A DNA stretch of 54,462 bases. Source: Slackia piriformis YIT 12062 (GTDB lineage: Bacteria > Actinomycetota > Coriobacteriia > Coriobacteriales > Eggerthellaceae). A program made the position numbers and the translations under genes. Of the stretch, positions 8,442-17,332 are shown piece after piece (the first letter of the stretch is position 1; each line of letters starts with the position of its first letter). Under the pieces are notes generated by a model. That model did no database searches, had not been told where the DNA came from, and saw only the letters and a list, made by a program, of their open reading frames with translations. Where the stretch lies: the NCBI RefSeq assembly GCF_000296445.1, contig NZ_JH815198.1:1750369-1804830 (forward strand), read 5' to 3'.

Positions 8442-8527
8442 GCCATGCAGCCTTTCATTTACAATAGGTTGATTATTATATATGTCTTGAGCTCACGAAC
8501 CATAACCGCAGAAAGGCTTGAGTCGCC
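8442..8527. promoter_or_regulatory. Divergent promoter region between kinase and fhaA
   Basis: The 86-bp spacer is strikingly AT-rich at 8455-8485. It contains TATAAT on the minus strand (8480-8475) and overlapping TATTATATAT on the plus strand, with TTTACA at 8458-8463. Opposed promoters are likely, but exact -35/-10 pairs are not convincing. Confidence 0.45.
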
Positions 8528-10003
8528 ATGGGATTCTTCTCTAAGTTCGAGGGAAAGATGGAGGACACCTTCGAAGGTGCCGCCGGCAAGATGCAGAAAT
8601 CGCCCATCTCCCCCGTTCAGATTATGAAAAAAGCCGAAAAGCAGATGCGCCGCGAAAAGGTGGTCAGCGCCGGCAAGCAATATGCGCCCACGCTCTACAC
8701 CGTCCTTGTCAATCCTGACGACGACCAGCGCCTCTTCGGCTTCTATCCCACCTTGGCAGGCGAATGCGAGACCCGCCTCGCCGCAACCGCAAGCGCAGAC
8801 GGCTTGGCCATGGACGGTCATCCTCTGGTTCGCTTCATCGTGGACGACGGCCTGAAGCATGGCAAGTTCGACATCATCGCCGAAGTGGTAAGCGCCCCGA
8901 TCGTGGAGCAGCTTCGCGCCGAGGAAATGCAGCGTTACGGCATGGGCGGCGCAAAGCCCGCGCCTGTCCCTCAGGCCGCCGCATACGGCAATCCCGCCTA
9001 TGCGCAGCAGCGCCCTGCCCAGCCTCAGCCGATGCAGGTCCCTCCCATTCAGCAGCCCCAGGCCGCAGACCCCTTCGCGCCAAGCGCCGGCGGCGATTAT
9101 GGTCAGCAGATTTTCGGCGAGGGAATACCGGCGGCGCAACCCGTTCAGCCGCAACCTGCAGCGAAACCCCCGCTGCCCTACGTTCCTGAAAACGAAATAG
9201 ACTACTCGCTTAACTACGGCGAATACACCTTCGATAGCAAGAACTTCGAAGACTATCGCAAGGCGGACGAAAGCGATCAGGAGCAAGCCGCGGCCGCACC
9301 GAACGTCACCGGCGAAGAAAAGGCGGACTCTTCTCCCGATGCCCCCCAGGATGAGGGGATTCACGGAGCTGCATCCAACGCGAACGCGGCACCTGGCGTG
9401 GAAGCCGGCGCAGCCCGCCAGCACAACCCCCACCGTCCGGAACATGCCGCCGCCGTCCAACCCGAATTCCCTGCCCAGCAGTACGGCTACGCTCCCCAGG
9501 GTATAGGAGCGTACCCCACGCCGAACCCTGCATACCCCCCGATGGGCATGGGCATGCAACCGAGCAACGCATATGCCTACGCGCAGCAGGGCCGCCCTTA
9601 CGGGGCATACCCCAATATGCAGCAAGCCGCGCCCGCGCCCGTATACGGTGCCGCGCCCCACACGGTCGCATTCACGGCCGGAGCAGCCCAAGCGAACGCC
9701 GTGCCTCATGCAGGCGCTGTGCGCGCGCACCTTATCGACATCGCATCCAACCGTTCGTACGACCTGGCTACAAGCCGAATCCTCATCGGCCGCGAAACCA
9801 GCAACGACATCATCCTGAACGACCTCAACGTAAGTCGTCAGCATGCGCAGATTGCCTTCGAGCCTCAGGGCGTCTGGGTTGTCACCGACCTCGGATCAAC
9901 CAACGGAACCCTGGTCAACGGCATGCCCATCACCCGACGCGGCCTTGCCGACGGCGACCGCATCACGCTCGGCATGACCGAGTTCGTGTTTTCCATGCGA
10001 TAG
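8528..10003 (+). CDS. fhaA: FhaA-type protein: DUF3662 plus C-terminal FHA domain
   Basis: The N-terminal 140 residues (MGFFSKFEGKMEDTFEGAAG onwards) are the DUF3662 domain of actinobacterial FhaA. A long Pro/Gln/Ala-rich, low-complexity linker follows (about 145-395). A forkhead-associated domain ends the protein, with IGRETSNDIILNDLNVSRQH and DLGSTNGTLVNG, the phosphothreonine-binding loops. FhaA proteins act in the cytoplasm as phospho-dependent adaptors for cell-wall and division proteins under PknB control. It is the first gene of fhaA-fhaB-pstP-rodA/pbpA; fhaB follows after 9 nt. The start ATG is preceded by AAAGG at a slightly long spacing. Confidence 0.93.
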   Translation: MGFFSKFEGKMEDTFEGAAGKMQKSPISPVQIMKKAEKQMRREKVVSAGKQYAPTLYTVLVNPDDDQRLFGFYPTLAGECETRLAATASADGLAMDGHPLVRFIVDDGLKHGKFDIIAEVVSAPIVEQLRAEEMQRYGMGGAKPAPVPQAAAYGNPAYAQQRPAQPQPMQVPPIQQPQAADPFAPSAGGDYGQQIFGEGIPAAQPVQPQPAAKPPLPYVPENEIDYSLNYGEYTFDSKNFEDYRKADESDQEQAAAAPNVTGEEKADSSPDAPQDEGIHGAASNANAAPGVEAGAARQHNPHRPEHAAAVQPEFPAQQYGYAPQGIGAYPTPNPAYPPMGMGMQPSNAYAYAQQGRPYGAYPNMQQAAPAPVYGAAPHTVAFTAGAAQANAVPHAGAVRAHLIDIASNRSYDLATSRILIGRETSNDIILNDLNVSRQHAQIAFEPQGVWVVTDLGSTNGTLVNGMPITRRGLADGDRITLGMTEFVFSMR

Positions 10004-10012
10004 GAGCAATTC

Positions 10013-10426
10013 GTGATCGACGTCATTCTTCTTGCGGGACGCCTCCTTTTCGTCGCGCTACTGTACCTGTTCCTGTTCGCCCTCATGAAAACGGGCATCG
10101 GTCTGGTCAAAGGACAGCGTAAGAAAGAAAAGAGCTGGGGCATCTCGGTAGAGCGCGGCCCCAAGGAGCTTCGTGGCGTGAAAATGTCCGTTCGCGGCCC
10201 CATCATCGTCGGCCGCGCTCCTGGTGCAGACATCGTCATTGGCGCAAGCTACGTTTCGGCCCGTCATGCTCGATTCAGCATCATGGGGGCTAACCTCTTC
10301 GTCGAAGACCTCGGCTCCACCAACGGTACCGCAGTCAACGGCCGCCGCATCACCGAGCCTACCGTGCTGAAGAACAACGACGTCGTCAACGTTGGCGACG
10401 TCGCCATCCGCGTGAGGTACGAATAG
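10013..10426 (+). CDS. fhaB: FhaB-type membrane-anchored FHA protein
   Basis: A 137-residue protein with an N-terminal transmembrane helix (about residues 3-28) and a single FHA domain (IVGRAPGADIVIGASYVSAR, DLGSTNGTAVNGRRI). FhaB/FipA proteins dock phosphothreonine-containing partners at the membrane near the division site. The GTG at 10013 has AGGAG 6 nt upstream. Its TAG stop overlaps the GTG of the next gene by one base, so translation is coupled to the phosphatase. Confidence 0.93.
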   Translation: MIDVILLAGRLLFVALLYLFLFALMKTGIGLVKGQRKKEKSWGISVERGPKELRGVKMSVRGPIIVGRAPGADIVIGASYVSARHARFSIMGANLFVEDLGSTNGTAVNGRRITEPTVLKNNDVVNVGDVAIRVRYE

Positions 10427-11679
10427 TGGCTGCCGAAAAAGAACATAAGCACATTCGGGGAAGGCACGCCAAGGGCGCCCTTCCCTCTTACGGCTCGCGC
10501 ACTGACGTGGGCCTGGTGCGCGAGCATAACGAAGACAGCCTTGCCGTGAACCCTCCCCTTTATGCCGTTGCCGACGGCATGGGCGGGCACGCCGCGGGAG
10601 AGGTCGCCAGCGAAATAGCCATTCAAGCGCTTGTGGCGAACGCCCCCGACACCCCCGATGGAGACAACCTGGCACGCGCCGTTGTCGCAGCAAACCACGC
10701 CATCATTCGCGCCGTTCACGAAGGCATCGGCCGTAAAGGCATGGGCACCACCATGACCGCCGCTATGCTCTCCGGAAAACGACTGGTCATCGCCCAGGTT
10801 GGCGACTCGCGAGCCTATCTCCTACACGAAGGAAGCCTGCAGCGCATCACCCGCGACCATTCCCTTATGGCCGACCTCATCGATTCAGGCCAGATCACGC
10901 CCGAAGAAGCCAAGACCCATCCGCAGCGCAGCGTCATAACGCGCGCCTTGGGCAGCGACCCTTCGACGCTTCCCGACATATACGAAATGAACGTCAGCGC
11001 GGGCGACCGCCTGCTTTTGTGCTCCGACGGACTATCGGGCATGGTCGATGACCCTTTACTTGAAAGCATCCTGGCCCGCGTGAAAGACCCCCAGCGCTGC
11101 GCCGCTGCACTCGTCAACGAGGCCATCACGGCAGGCGGGCACGACAACGTGACCGCCATCGTGGTCGACGCCCCCTCGAACGCCGAAGCCATTATCAAGA
11201 AAGAGACGATCAAGGGAAGAATCGGCGCCATCATTGCAGCCATCGCCCTCGTTCTAGTACTTGCGGGCGGCATCGGCGGCTCTCTGGCGTATCTGAACCA
11301 TACCGCGTTTCTGGGCGAGCAAGACGGAAACGTCACGGTGTACCGAGGAATGCCGGGGGCCGTCATGGGCATCCCGCTTTCCACGTTCGACCACGATACC
11401 GGACTTGCCGTCGAAGAATTGGACAACATCCCCGCCAATGTTTCCGAGCGCCTGAAAGACGGGATACGCGTAGATTCCGTCGCAGATGCGGATGCGCTTG
11501 TCGAAACCTGGAAAAAGCAGATCGAAGAACATAAGCAGTCCGCCACGCCCGAGGGCGAGAACGAAAAAGACAAGGATTCTTCCGCATCGACGACCGACGA
11601 AAAAACGACCGATTCCCAGAAAGAGGCCTCTACGACCTCTGAACGCACTCAGGAAAACGAAGGCGGTGACGAACAATGA
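10426..11679 (+). CDS. pstP: PP2C-type protein phosphatase, membrane-anchored
   Basis: Removes phosphate from Ser/Thr residues and counteracts PknB. The catalytic domain (residues 20-255) has the metal-binding motifs HNEDSLAV, VADGMGGHA, QVGDSRAYL, LCSDGLSGM and GGHDNVTAIV. One transmembrane helix (about 270-292, GAIIAAIALVLVLAGGIGGS) precedes an extracellular region and a highly charged, Ser/Thr/Glu/Lys-rich tail. The GTG start overlaps the fhaB stop, and its TGA overlaps the next ATG (ATGA), so four genes here are translationally coupled. Length (417) is close to mycobacterial PstP, although the tail is more acidic. Confidence 0.94.
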   Translation: MAAEKEHKHIRGRHAKGALPSYGSRTDVGLVREHNEDSLAVNPPLYAVADGMGGHAAGEVASEIAIQALVANAPDTPDGDNLARAVVAANHAIIRAVHEGIGRKGMGTTMTAAMLSGKRLVIAQVGDSRAYLLHEGSLQRITRDHSLMADLIDSGQITPEEAKTHPQRSVITRALGSDPSTLPDIYEMNVSAGDRLLLCSDGLSGMVDDPLLESILARVKDPQRCAAALVNEAITAGGHDNVTAIVVDAPSNAEAIIKKETIKGRIGAIIAAIALVLVLAGGIGGSLAYLNHTAFLGEQDGNVTVYRGMPGAVMGIPLSTFDHDTGLAVEELDNIPANVSERLKDGIRVDSVADADALVETWKKQIEEHKQSATPEGENEKDKDSSASTTDEKTTDSQKEASTTSERTQENEGGDEQ

Positions 11680-14495
11680 CACGTCGTAATACGGAGCTTT
11701 TGCTCCTATGCCTTGCGGCACCGTTTGTCATCCTGCTCTTCTCGATGGTGCTGGTGAAGCAAGACACGGCCCTCTCGTTCGAAACGCTGGCGGTGCCCCT
11801 CGGCCTGTTCGGGGCCTTCATCGTTGCGCATATCGCCACGCGCTTCTTCGCGAAAAACGCCGATCCGGCCATCATGCCCATCGTATTCGGCCTGTCCGGC
11901 ATTGGCATCGCGTTTGTCACAAGGTTAGCTCCCGACCTGGCAATACGCCAGGTCATGTGGCTTTTCCTGGGAATTGTCCTCATGGTTGCCACCCTGGCCA
12001 TAGTTCGCAACCTCGATAAGCTTGCACGCTATAAATACACGTTCATGATTGTAGGCATCGTGCTGCTGCTCATGCCTATGCTTCCCGGCATAGGCCAAGA
12101 GGTTCTTGGCAGCCGCATCTGGATCAAAATCGGAGGCTTCAGCTTCCAGCCGGGCGAAATCGCCAAGGTGTGCATCGTCATCTTCCTAGCGTCCTATCTG
12201 GCACAAAACCGCGAGATGCTTTCGGTATTCACCGTGCGCGTAGGCCGCTTCTACCTGCCCGACGCCACAACGCTCGGACCGCTACTCGTCATGTGGGGCA
12301 TCTCGTTCTCCATCGCCGTGTTCGAGAAAGACCTCGGCAGCGCGCTTGTGTGCTTCGTGCTCTTCCTCACTATGCTCTACATCGCAAGCGGCAAGAAGAT
12401 GTTCCTCGTCGTGGGCTTTGGCCTGGCGGCCCTCGGCTGCGTCATCCTATATGCAGCGTTTGGCCACATTCAAATTCGCGTGAACACCTGGCTCGACCCC
12501 TTCTCCGACGCTATGAATACGGGCTACCAGCTCTGCCAGTCCATCTATTCGCTGGCCGACGGCGGTATGCTGGGCGTTGGCGTGGGCAACGGCCTTGCTG
12601 AAAACATCCCCGTCGTGGAGTCCGACTTCATCTTCGCCGCCATCGCCGAAGAAACCGGCCTTCTGGGCGGTGCGGCCGTGCTGCTGCTGTTCTTGTGCCT
12701 TGCCATACGCGGCTTCGCAACAGCGGCGCGCGCGAAAAGCGACGTGAGCTCGTTTGTCGCAGTCGGCGTTACCGTAACCATCGTGCTGCAGGCCTTCATC
12801 ATCGTCGGCGGCGTAACCCGCCTCATCCCCTTGACCGGTCTCACGCTTCCCTTCATCAGTCAGGGCGGCTCCTCGCTTCTGGCAAGCTTCATCGGCATCG
12901 GACTGCTGCTGCGCTGCGGCGACGAGGGCACGGGCATCAATTCCGAAATGAAAGACGGCACGGGACGCATGCGCGCCATCGGCGCACATGGCGCAACGCG
13001 CGGAGCGAACGATTCGAGCGTTCTGGGCCGCGTCGCCCTTGGCCGCCGTCTCACGTCCACCATGGTGGCCTTCGCCCTGCTGTTCGCCCTGCTGGTCGCC
13101 AACCTCACCTACGTCATGGTGTTCATGGCGGACGAATACCAAAGCTACCCTGGCAACAACCACACGCTGTACAGAGAAGCCAAAACGGAGCGCGGCTCCA
13201 TTAGCACCTACGACGGTGTGGTCTTGGCGGAAAGCGTCCAACAAGAAGACGGGACCTACGTCCGCACGTATCCGCAGGGCAGCCTGGCAAGCCATGTCGT
13301 TGGCTATTACTCCCAGCAGTACGGCCTCTCAGGCATCGAGCAATCCATGAACGACACGCTCAAAGGCCAGGAGAACTTCGCGAGCTGGTCTGACGTGGTG
13401 AACTACCTCGCTGGCATCAACACGCCGGGCAACGACGTAGCACTTACCCTGAACTCCAAGATTCAGCAGGCCGCCGAAGAGGTGCTGGAAGGCTACAAGG
13501 GAGCAGTCGTCGTGATGGACCCCAACACGGGTGCCGTGCTGGCTCTGGCTAGCTCGCCTACATACTCCAACGCAGACGTCGAATCGCTGCTTGCCGCAGC
13601 ATCGAGCGGGTCCGATTCTTCGGGCGGCGCCCTTATCAACCGCGCAACCAACGCGCTGTATGCGCCGGGTTCAACCTTCAAGCTCGTCACGCTTACGGCA
13701 CTGCTCGAAAAAGGCCTTGCAACCGAGAATACGCAAGTTGAGTCCCCCGCGTTTGCCACCATCGGCAACGGAGAGCTTTCCAATGCGAACGACATCGGCT
13801 ACGGAACCATCACGCTCAAGCGTGCAACGGAGGTTTCCTCCAACACGGCCTTTGGCGCGCTGGGCGCCGAGAAGGTAGGCTCGGATCTCCTGGTTGAAAC
13901 CGCCGAAAAGTTCGGCTTCAACAAGTCTATCGACGATTTCGAGCTGCCGCTCTACACCAGCCTCATGCCCGATCCCGAGGAAATGACCGAGTGGGAGACG
14001 GCATGGGCGGCTTGCGGCCAGCCCGTCGGCCAGCACGAAAGCCCGGCAGGTCCGCAGGCAACCGTTATGCAGATGGCCATGGTGGCTTCCGCCATCGCCA
14101 ACGACGGCGTGCTCGAAACCCCGTATTTCGTAGAGGGAGTCTACAATTCCAAGGGCGAGCGCTCGTTCACCGCCAGCGCAAAAGCCTATGGAACCGTTAT
14201 GAGCAAGCAGACCGCCGACTCGATCACCGATATGATGATTGGAGTCGTGGAAAACGGCACCGGCTACGAAGCCGCCATCAACGGCGTCGAAGTGGCCGGC
14301 AAGACCGGTACCGCCGAGACGAACAAGGAATACAACGACAGCTGGTTTGTGGGCTTCGCGCCCGCAGACAATCCCAGCGTCGTAGTGGCCGTTGCGATCG
14401 AGGAAGGTGTCCACGGCAACGACGAGGCTGGACTGGCAAGTCCCCGCGCCAAAAAAGTGCTTGAATCGGCGCTTCAAGTGCAGGGGCTGCTCTAA
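11676..14495 (+). CDS. RodA/FtsW glycosyltransferase fused to a class B penicillin-binding protein
   Basis: One uninterrupted 939-codon frame joins two enzymes that are normally separate. Residues 1-420 are a SEDS glycan polymerase with about ten helices, IKIGGFSFQPGEIAKVC, the WLDPF..D..GYQ loop carrying the catalytic Asp region, and ISQGGSS near the end. A short linker and a new transmembrane helix (about 462-485) lead to a PbpA-like transpeptidase. Its active-site triads are S666-TFK, S721-S-N and K876-TGT. This corresponds to rodA-pbpA of the actinobacterial cluster, fused. SEDS and class B PBPs work as a complex, so fusion fixes their 1:1 ratio. It overlaps pstP by 4 nt. Confidence 0.95.
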   Translation: MTRRNTELLLLCLAAPFVILLFSMVLVKQDTALSFETLAVPLGLFGAFIVAHIATRFFAKNADPAIMPIVFGLSGIGIAFVTRLAPDLAIRQVMWLFLGIVLMVATLAIVRNLDKLARYKYTFMIVGIVLLLMPMLPGIGQEVLGSRIWIKIGGFSFQPGEIAKVCIVIFLASYLAQNREMLSVFTVRVGRFYLPDATTLGPLLVMWGISFSIAVFEKDLGSALVCFVLFLTMLYIASGKKMFLVVGFGLAALGCVILYAAFGHIQIRVNTWLDPFSDAMNTGYQLCQSIYSLADGGMLGVGVGNGLAENIPVVESDFIFAAIAEETGLLGGAAVLLLFLCLAIRGFATAARAKSDVSSFVAVGVTVTIVLQAFIIVGGVTRLIPLTGLTLPFISQGGSSLLASFIGIGLLLRCGDEGTGINSEMKDGTGRMRAIGAHGATRGANDSSVLGRVALGRRLTSTMVAFALLFALLVANLTYVMVFMADEYQSYPGNNHTLYREAKTERGSISTYDGVVLAESVQQEDGTYVRTYPQGSLASHVVGYYSQQYGLSGIEQSMNDTLKGQENFASWSDVVNYLAGINTPGNDVALTLNSKIQQAAEEVLEGYKGAVVVMDPNTGAVLALASSPTYSNADVESLLAAASSGSDSSGGALINRATNALYAPGSTFKLVTLTALLEKGLATENTQVESPAFATIGNGELSNANDIGYGTITLKRATEVSSNTAFGALGAEKVGSDLLVETAEKFGFNKSIDDFELPLYTSLMPDPEEMTEWETAWAACGQPVGQHESPAGPQATVMQMAMVASAIANDGVLETPYFVEGVYNSKGERSFTASAKAYGTVMSKQTADSITDMMIGVVENGTGYEAAINGVEVAGKTGTAETNKEYNDSWFVGFAPADNPSVVVAVAIEEGVHGNDEAGLASPRAKKVLESALQVQGLL

Positions 14496-14605
14496 GTGAG
14501 GTACGATTGCTGTTTTACCGATCACCATGCGCATGCGCGCTTCGGAGCCGGAACACAGTTTAAATGGAGCAAATAGGCAACGAGACGGACATAGAGGAGA
14601 GAAAC

Positions 14606-16645
14606 GTGATAGGAAGGGTGTTCAACGAGCGGTACAAGATTACCGAACGCATCGGTATAGGAGGCATGGCCGAGGTATATAAAGCACAAGACCAGGTCCT
14701 CGGCCGCACGGTGGCAGTTAAGGTCATGCTGCCGCAATATGCAGCAGACCCCGAATTCACCGCCCGCTTCAAACAGGAAGCAGCTTCGGCAGCAAACCTG
14801 CAGAGCCCCTACATCGTCAACGTATACGACTGGGGCCAGGATGGCGGTACGTATTTCATCGTCATGGAATACGTGCGCGGCACCGACCTGAAGACCGCCG
14901 TTCAGCAACGTGGCGCCATCAACCAACGCAAGGTGGCTGAAATCGGCAGCCAGGTCTGTCAGGCGCTTTCCGTCGCCCACGGCCAAGACATCATGCACCG
15001 CGACATCAAGCCGCAAAACATCATGGTGCAGCCCGACGGCAACGTGAAGGTCATGGACTTCGGCATCGCGCGCGCCAAAAACAGCGTGAAAGCCAAGACC
15101 TCCAGCGTGCTCGGTACCGCCCACTATATCTCTCCCGAGCAGGCTCAGGGCAAAGAGCTCGACGGCGCAAGCGACATGTACTCCCTCGGCTGCGTGCTCT
15201 ACGAAGCCGCAACCGGGCAGCTCCCCTTTGACGGCCCCGATGCCGTGAGCGTCGCCATGCGCCAGGTCAACGAGGCGCCGCTGCCGCCGAGCCAAGTGAA
15301 GCCCGACATCAGCCCCGACCTTGAGGCCATCATCATGAAGGCCATGGAGAAAAACCCCGCCAACCGCTTCCAGACCGTGCGCGATATGAAGCACGCCCTG
15401 GATGACTTCCTCATGGGCCGTCCGCTCAACCTTGCAGGCGCAAGCGCGGCCTCGGCACCGACCAGCGTCATGGGCGCCGCTCCCGCGGTCATGGGTACCG
15501 AGGGAGGCACGGCGGTCATGCAGCCGCTTACCCCGGGCAACTCTGGCCCCATGCAGCAGGCAACGAACTTCCGCATGGACGACGATTCGGAGAAAAAGTC
15601 GCGCAAGAAGACCGTCGGCATCGTCGTCGGTCTCATTGCGGGCATCATCGCCATCGCAGCCGTTGCCATGGCATTGCTTGGTGGCGGCGAGGCCAAAGTG
15701 CCCAACGTCGTGGGCCAAACGCAAGATTCAGCCGTACAGGCGATCGAGGCCGCAGGCTATGTCGTCGGAGACGTGACTGAGGAATACAGCGCCGACGTTG
15801 TTGCAGGACGCGTGTGCAAGCAGGACCCCGAGGCAGACAGCGCGCTCGAGAAAGGTGGCAAGGTCAACATTGTCATCTCAAAGGGCGTGGAGAAGGGCAG
15901 CATTCCCGACCTGAGCGGCATGACGGCCGAACAGGCGGAAAAGGCCATTAAAGACGCTGGATACACGCCGCAATACGCAGGCAACGAAGTCTCCGAAGCC
16001 GATGCCGACACGGTAAGCAAGCAAGATCCCGCAGCAGGCAAAGAGGCTGACAAGGGCACCACGGTCAAATACTGGATCTCCACCGGCCCCGAAGATATCG
16101 AGGTTCCCAACGTCGTGGGCTACGACCAGGCAAGCGCCAAGAGCACTCTTGAGAAGGCGGGCTTCACGGTAAGCGTCGCCACGGGTAGCTACAGCGACGA
16201 ATACGCCGAGGGCGAGGTCATGAGTCAGACCCCTAATGGCGGCAAGCTCGGCAAGGGAGAAACGGTCACCATCACCGTTTCGAAGGGGCAAGACCCCGAT
16301 AAGAAGGCCATCAACATCCCGAACGTTGTAGGCATGACCCAATCTCAGGCGCAAAGCGCGCTTGCGGAAGCAGGGTTCCGCTACAACGTCTCTGAAACCT
16401 CGAGCAATTCCGTCGAAAAAGGAACGGTCATCAGCCAAAGCCAGACCGGTACCGGCAAGAAAGGCGACACGATCACCATCACGGTATCCACGGGCCCCTC
16501 GTCAAACGGCGGCAATGGCAACGGGAATGGCAACGACAATTCTGATGGTTCTGGAAACGGAAACGGCAACGACAATTCTGATGGTTCTGGAAACGGAAAC
16601 GGCAACGCCGGCGTAACCGATCCAGAGGAAACCTCCAAGTCCTAA
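14606..16645 (+). CDS. pknB: PknB-type Ser/Thr kinase with four PASTA domains
   Basis: The membrane kinase senses lipid II or muropeptides through PASTA repeats and phosphorylates growth and division proteins. The cytoplasmic kinase domain has GIGGMAEV, Lys39, HRDIKPQN (Asp133), DFG (151-153) and a GTAHYISPEQ P+1 loop. One transmembrane helix lies near 334-358. Four PASTA repeats then start at VPNVVG, IPDLSG, VPNVVG and IPNVVG, followed by a Gly/Asn/Asp/Ser tail. I chose the GTG at 14606 (VIGRVFNERYKI) because GAGGAG lies just upstream and family members start there; the upstream ATG at 14564 has no ribosome binding site. The gene ends the cluster and is closed by a strong terminator. Confidence 0.95.
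   Translation: MIGRVFNERYKITERIGIGGMAEVYKAQDQVLGRTVAVKVMLPQYAADPEFTARFKQEAASAANLQSPYIVNVYDWGQDGGTYFIVMEYVRGTDLKTAVQQRGAINQRKVAEIGSQVCQALSVAHGQDIMHRDIKPQNIMVQPDGNVKVMDFGIARAKNSVKAKTSSVLGTAHYISPEQAQGKELDGASDMYSLGCVLYEAATGQLPFDGPDAVSVAMRQVNEAPLPPSQVKPDISPDLEAIIMKAMEKNPANRFQTVRDMKHALDDFLMGRPLNLAGASAASAPTSVMGAAPAVMGTEGGTAVMQPLTPGNSGPMQQATNFRMDDDSEKKSRKKTVGIVVGLIAGIIAIAAVAMALLGGGEAKVPNVVGQTQDSAVQAIEAAGYVVGDVTEEYSADVVAGRVCKQDPEADSALEKGGKVNIVISKGVEKGSIPDLSGMTAEQAEKAIKDAGYTPQYAGNEVSEADADTVSKQDPAAGKEADKGTTVKYWISTGPEDIEVPNVVGYDQASAKSTLEKAGFTVSVATGSYSDEYAEGEVMSQTPNGGKLGKGETVTITVSKGQDPDKKAINIPNVVGMTQSQAQSALAEAGFRYNVSETSSNSVEKGTVISQSQTGTGKKGDTITITVSTGPSSNGGNGNGNGNDNSDGSGNGNGNDNSDGSGNGNGNAGVTDPEETSKS
16529..16600 (+). 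repeat. Two exact 36-bp tandem copies in the pknB tail
   Basis: A 36-bp unit (16529-16564, 16565-16600) is repeated without change and encodes GNDNSDGSGNGN twice. It lies after the last PASTA domain, in the extracellular Gly/Asn-rich tail. Identity at the DNA level suggests recent duplication and possible length variation between strains. Confidence 0.9.
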
Positions 16646-16686
16646 CTCCGCTTGCTCCTTCGTGCCGCACATTATGCTTCATTTTG

Positions 16687-16719
16687 AAAACGCGACCCTT
16701 TGGTCGCGTTTTCTTTTTT
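16687..16719 (+). terminator. Intrinsic terminator after pknB
   Basis: AAAACGCGACC (16687-16697) pairs perfectly with GGTCGCGTTTT (16702-16712) around a CTTT loop, followed by a T-rich stretch to 16719. It closes the fhaA-pknB operon. Confidence 0.93.
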
Positions 16720-16938
16720 GGGTGCAATTATCGCCATGCATGATAATTCGGAGGCAGCCATTCATCGCAAGCTGACGCCCAGCTCCTGCTGGACGTGCCA
16801 GATTCAAGGCCCGGTCAACACGTCAAACCCTGGCTCGGATCTCGCTTTCGGCGCTTCACGCGCCCGCATCGCGTGCCATGCCACACATGTGGCGCAACGC
16901 GCGGCATGGCACGTCGCGTCTGCGCACGGTACGCGAGT

Positions 16939-17250
16939 CTTGGCCAAACAGCATCAATATGGGGAAAACGAACGACGTCGCGAGCCGCCCGTGGTCAAAT
17001 GGGGTGAATATGGAGAAGAGCGGCAGCACGATGCAAAAGAGGCCTACAATTCGCAACCTTCTGACCTGGAACTTCGTAAATCGAGCCTTCACCTTTTCGG
17101 AAAACGTTCCGCATCTTCCCTTCCATGCTCCGCGAACGGCGCTTTTCGGTCTGTGAACGGTTTGCGACTTTCCCCATACAGACCCTCTTTGACCACGGAA
17201 CGACGAAACCACCGCAAATCTTCCCCATACGCAACCTCTTTGACCAAGGG
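16939..17250. repeat. Four-copy ~30-bp motif arranged as an inverted pair of pairs
   Basis: A motif of the form TTCCCCATA, about ten variable bases, then TTTGACCA(C/A)GG occurs four times: twice on the minus strand (about 16939-16970 and 16990-17020) and twice on the plus strand (about 17170-17200 and 17220-17250). Within each pair the TTTGACCA cores (or degenerate TTTGGCCA) are exactly 51 bp apart. The two pairs therefore form an imperfect inverted repeat with arms of about 80 bp around a 150-bp centre. It lies in the 690-bp gap between the pknB terminator and the EamA transporter. No coding function is evident; it could be an operator array, a small mobile element or a structured RNA. Confidence 0.65.
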
Positions 17251-17332
17251 GGACGGAAGGACCGCGAGAAACGCGAAACTTCGGGCGAAGCAGCCCATAG
17301 ACGAACCGTGCATCCTTCGATACGATGGCGCC

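Noticed and set aside
16939-17250. CRISPR array at the four-copy repeat
   Set aside because: Only four copies, in opposite orientations and with degenerate repeats; no cas genes in the window.
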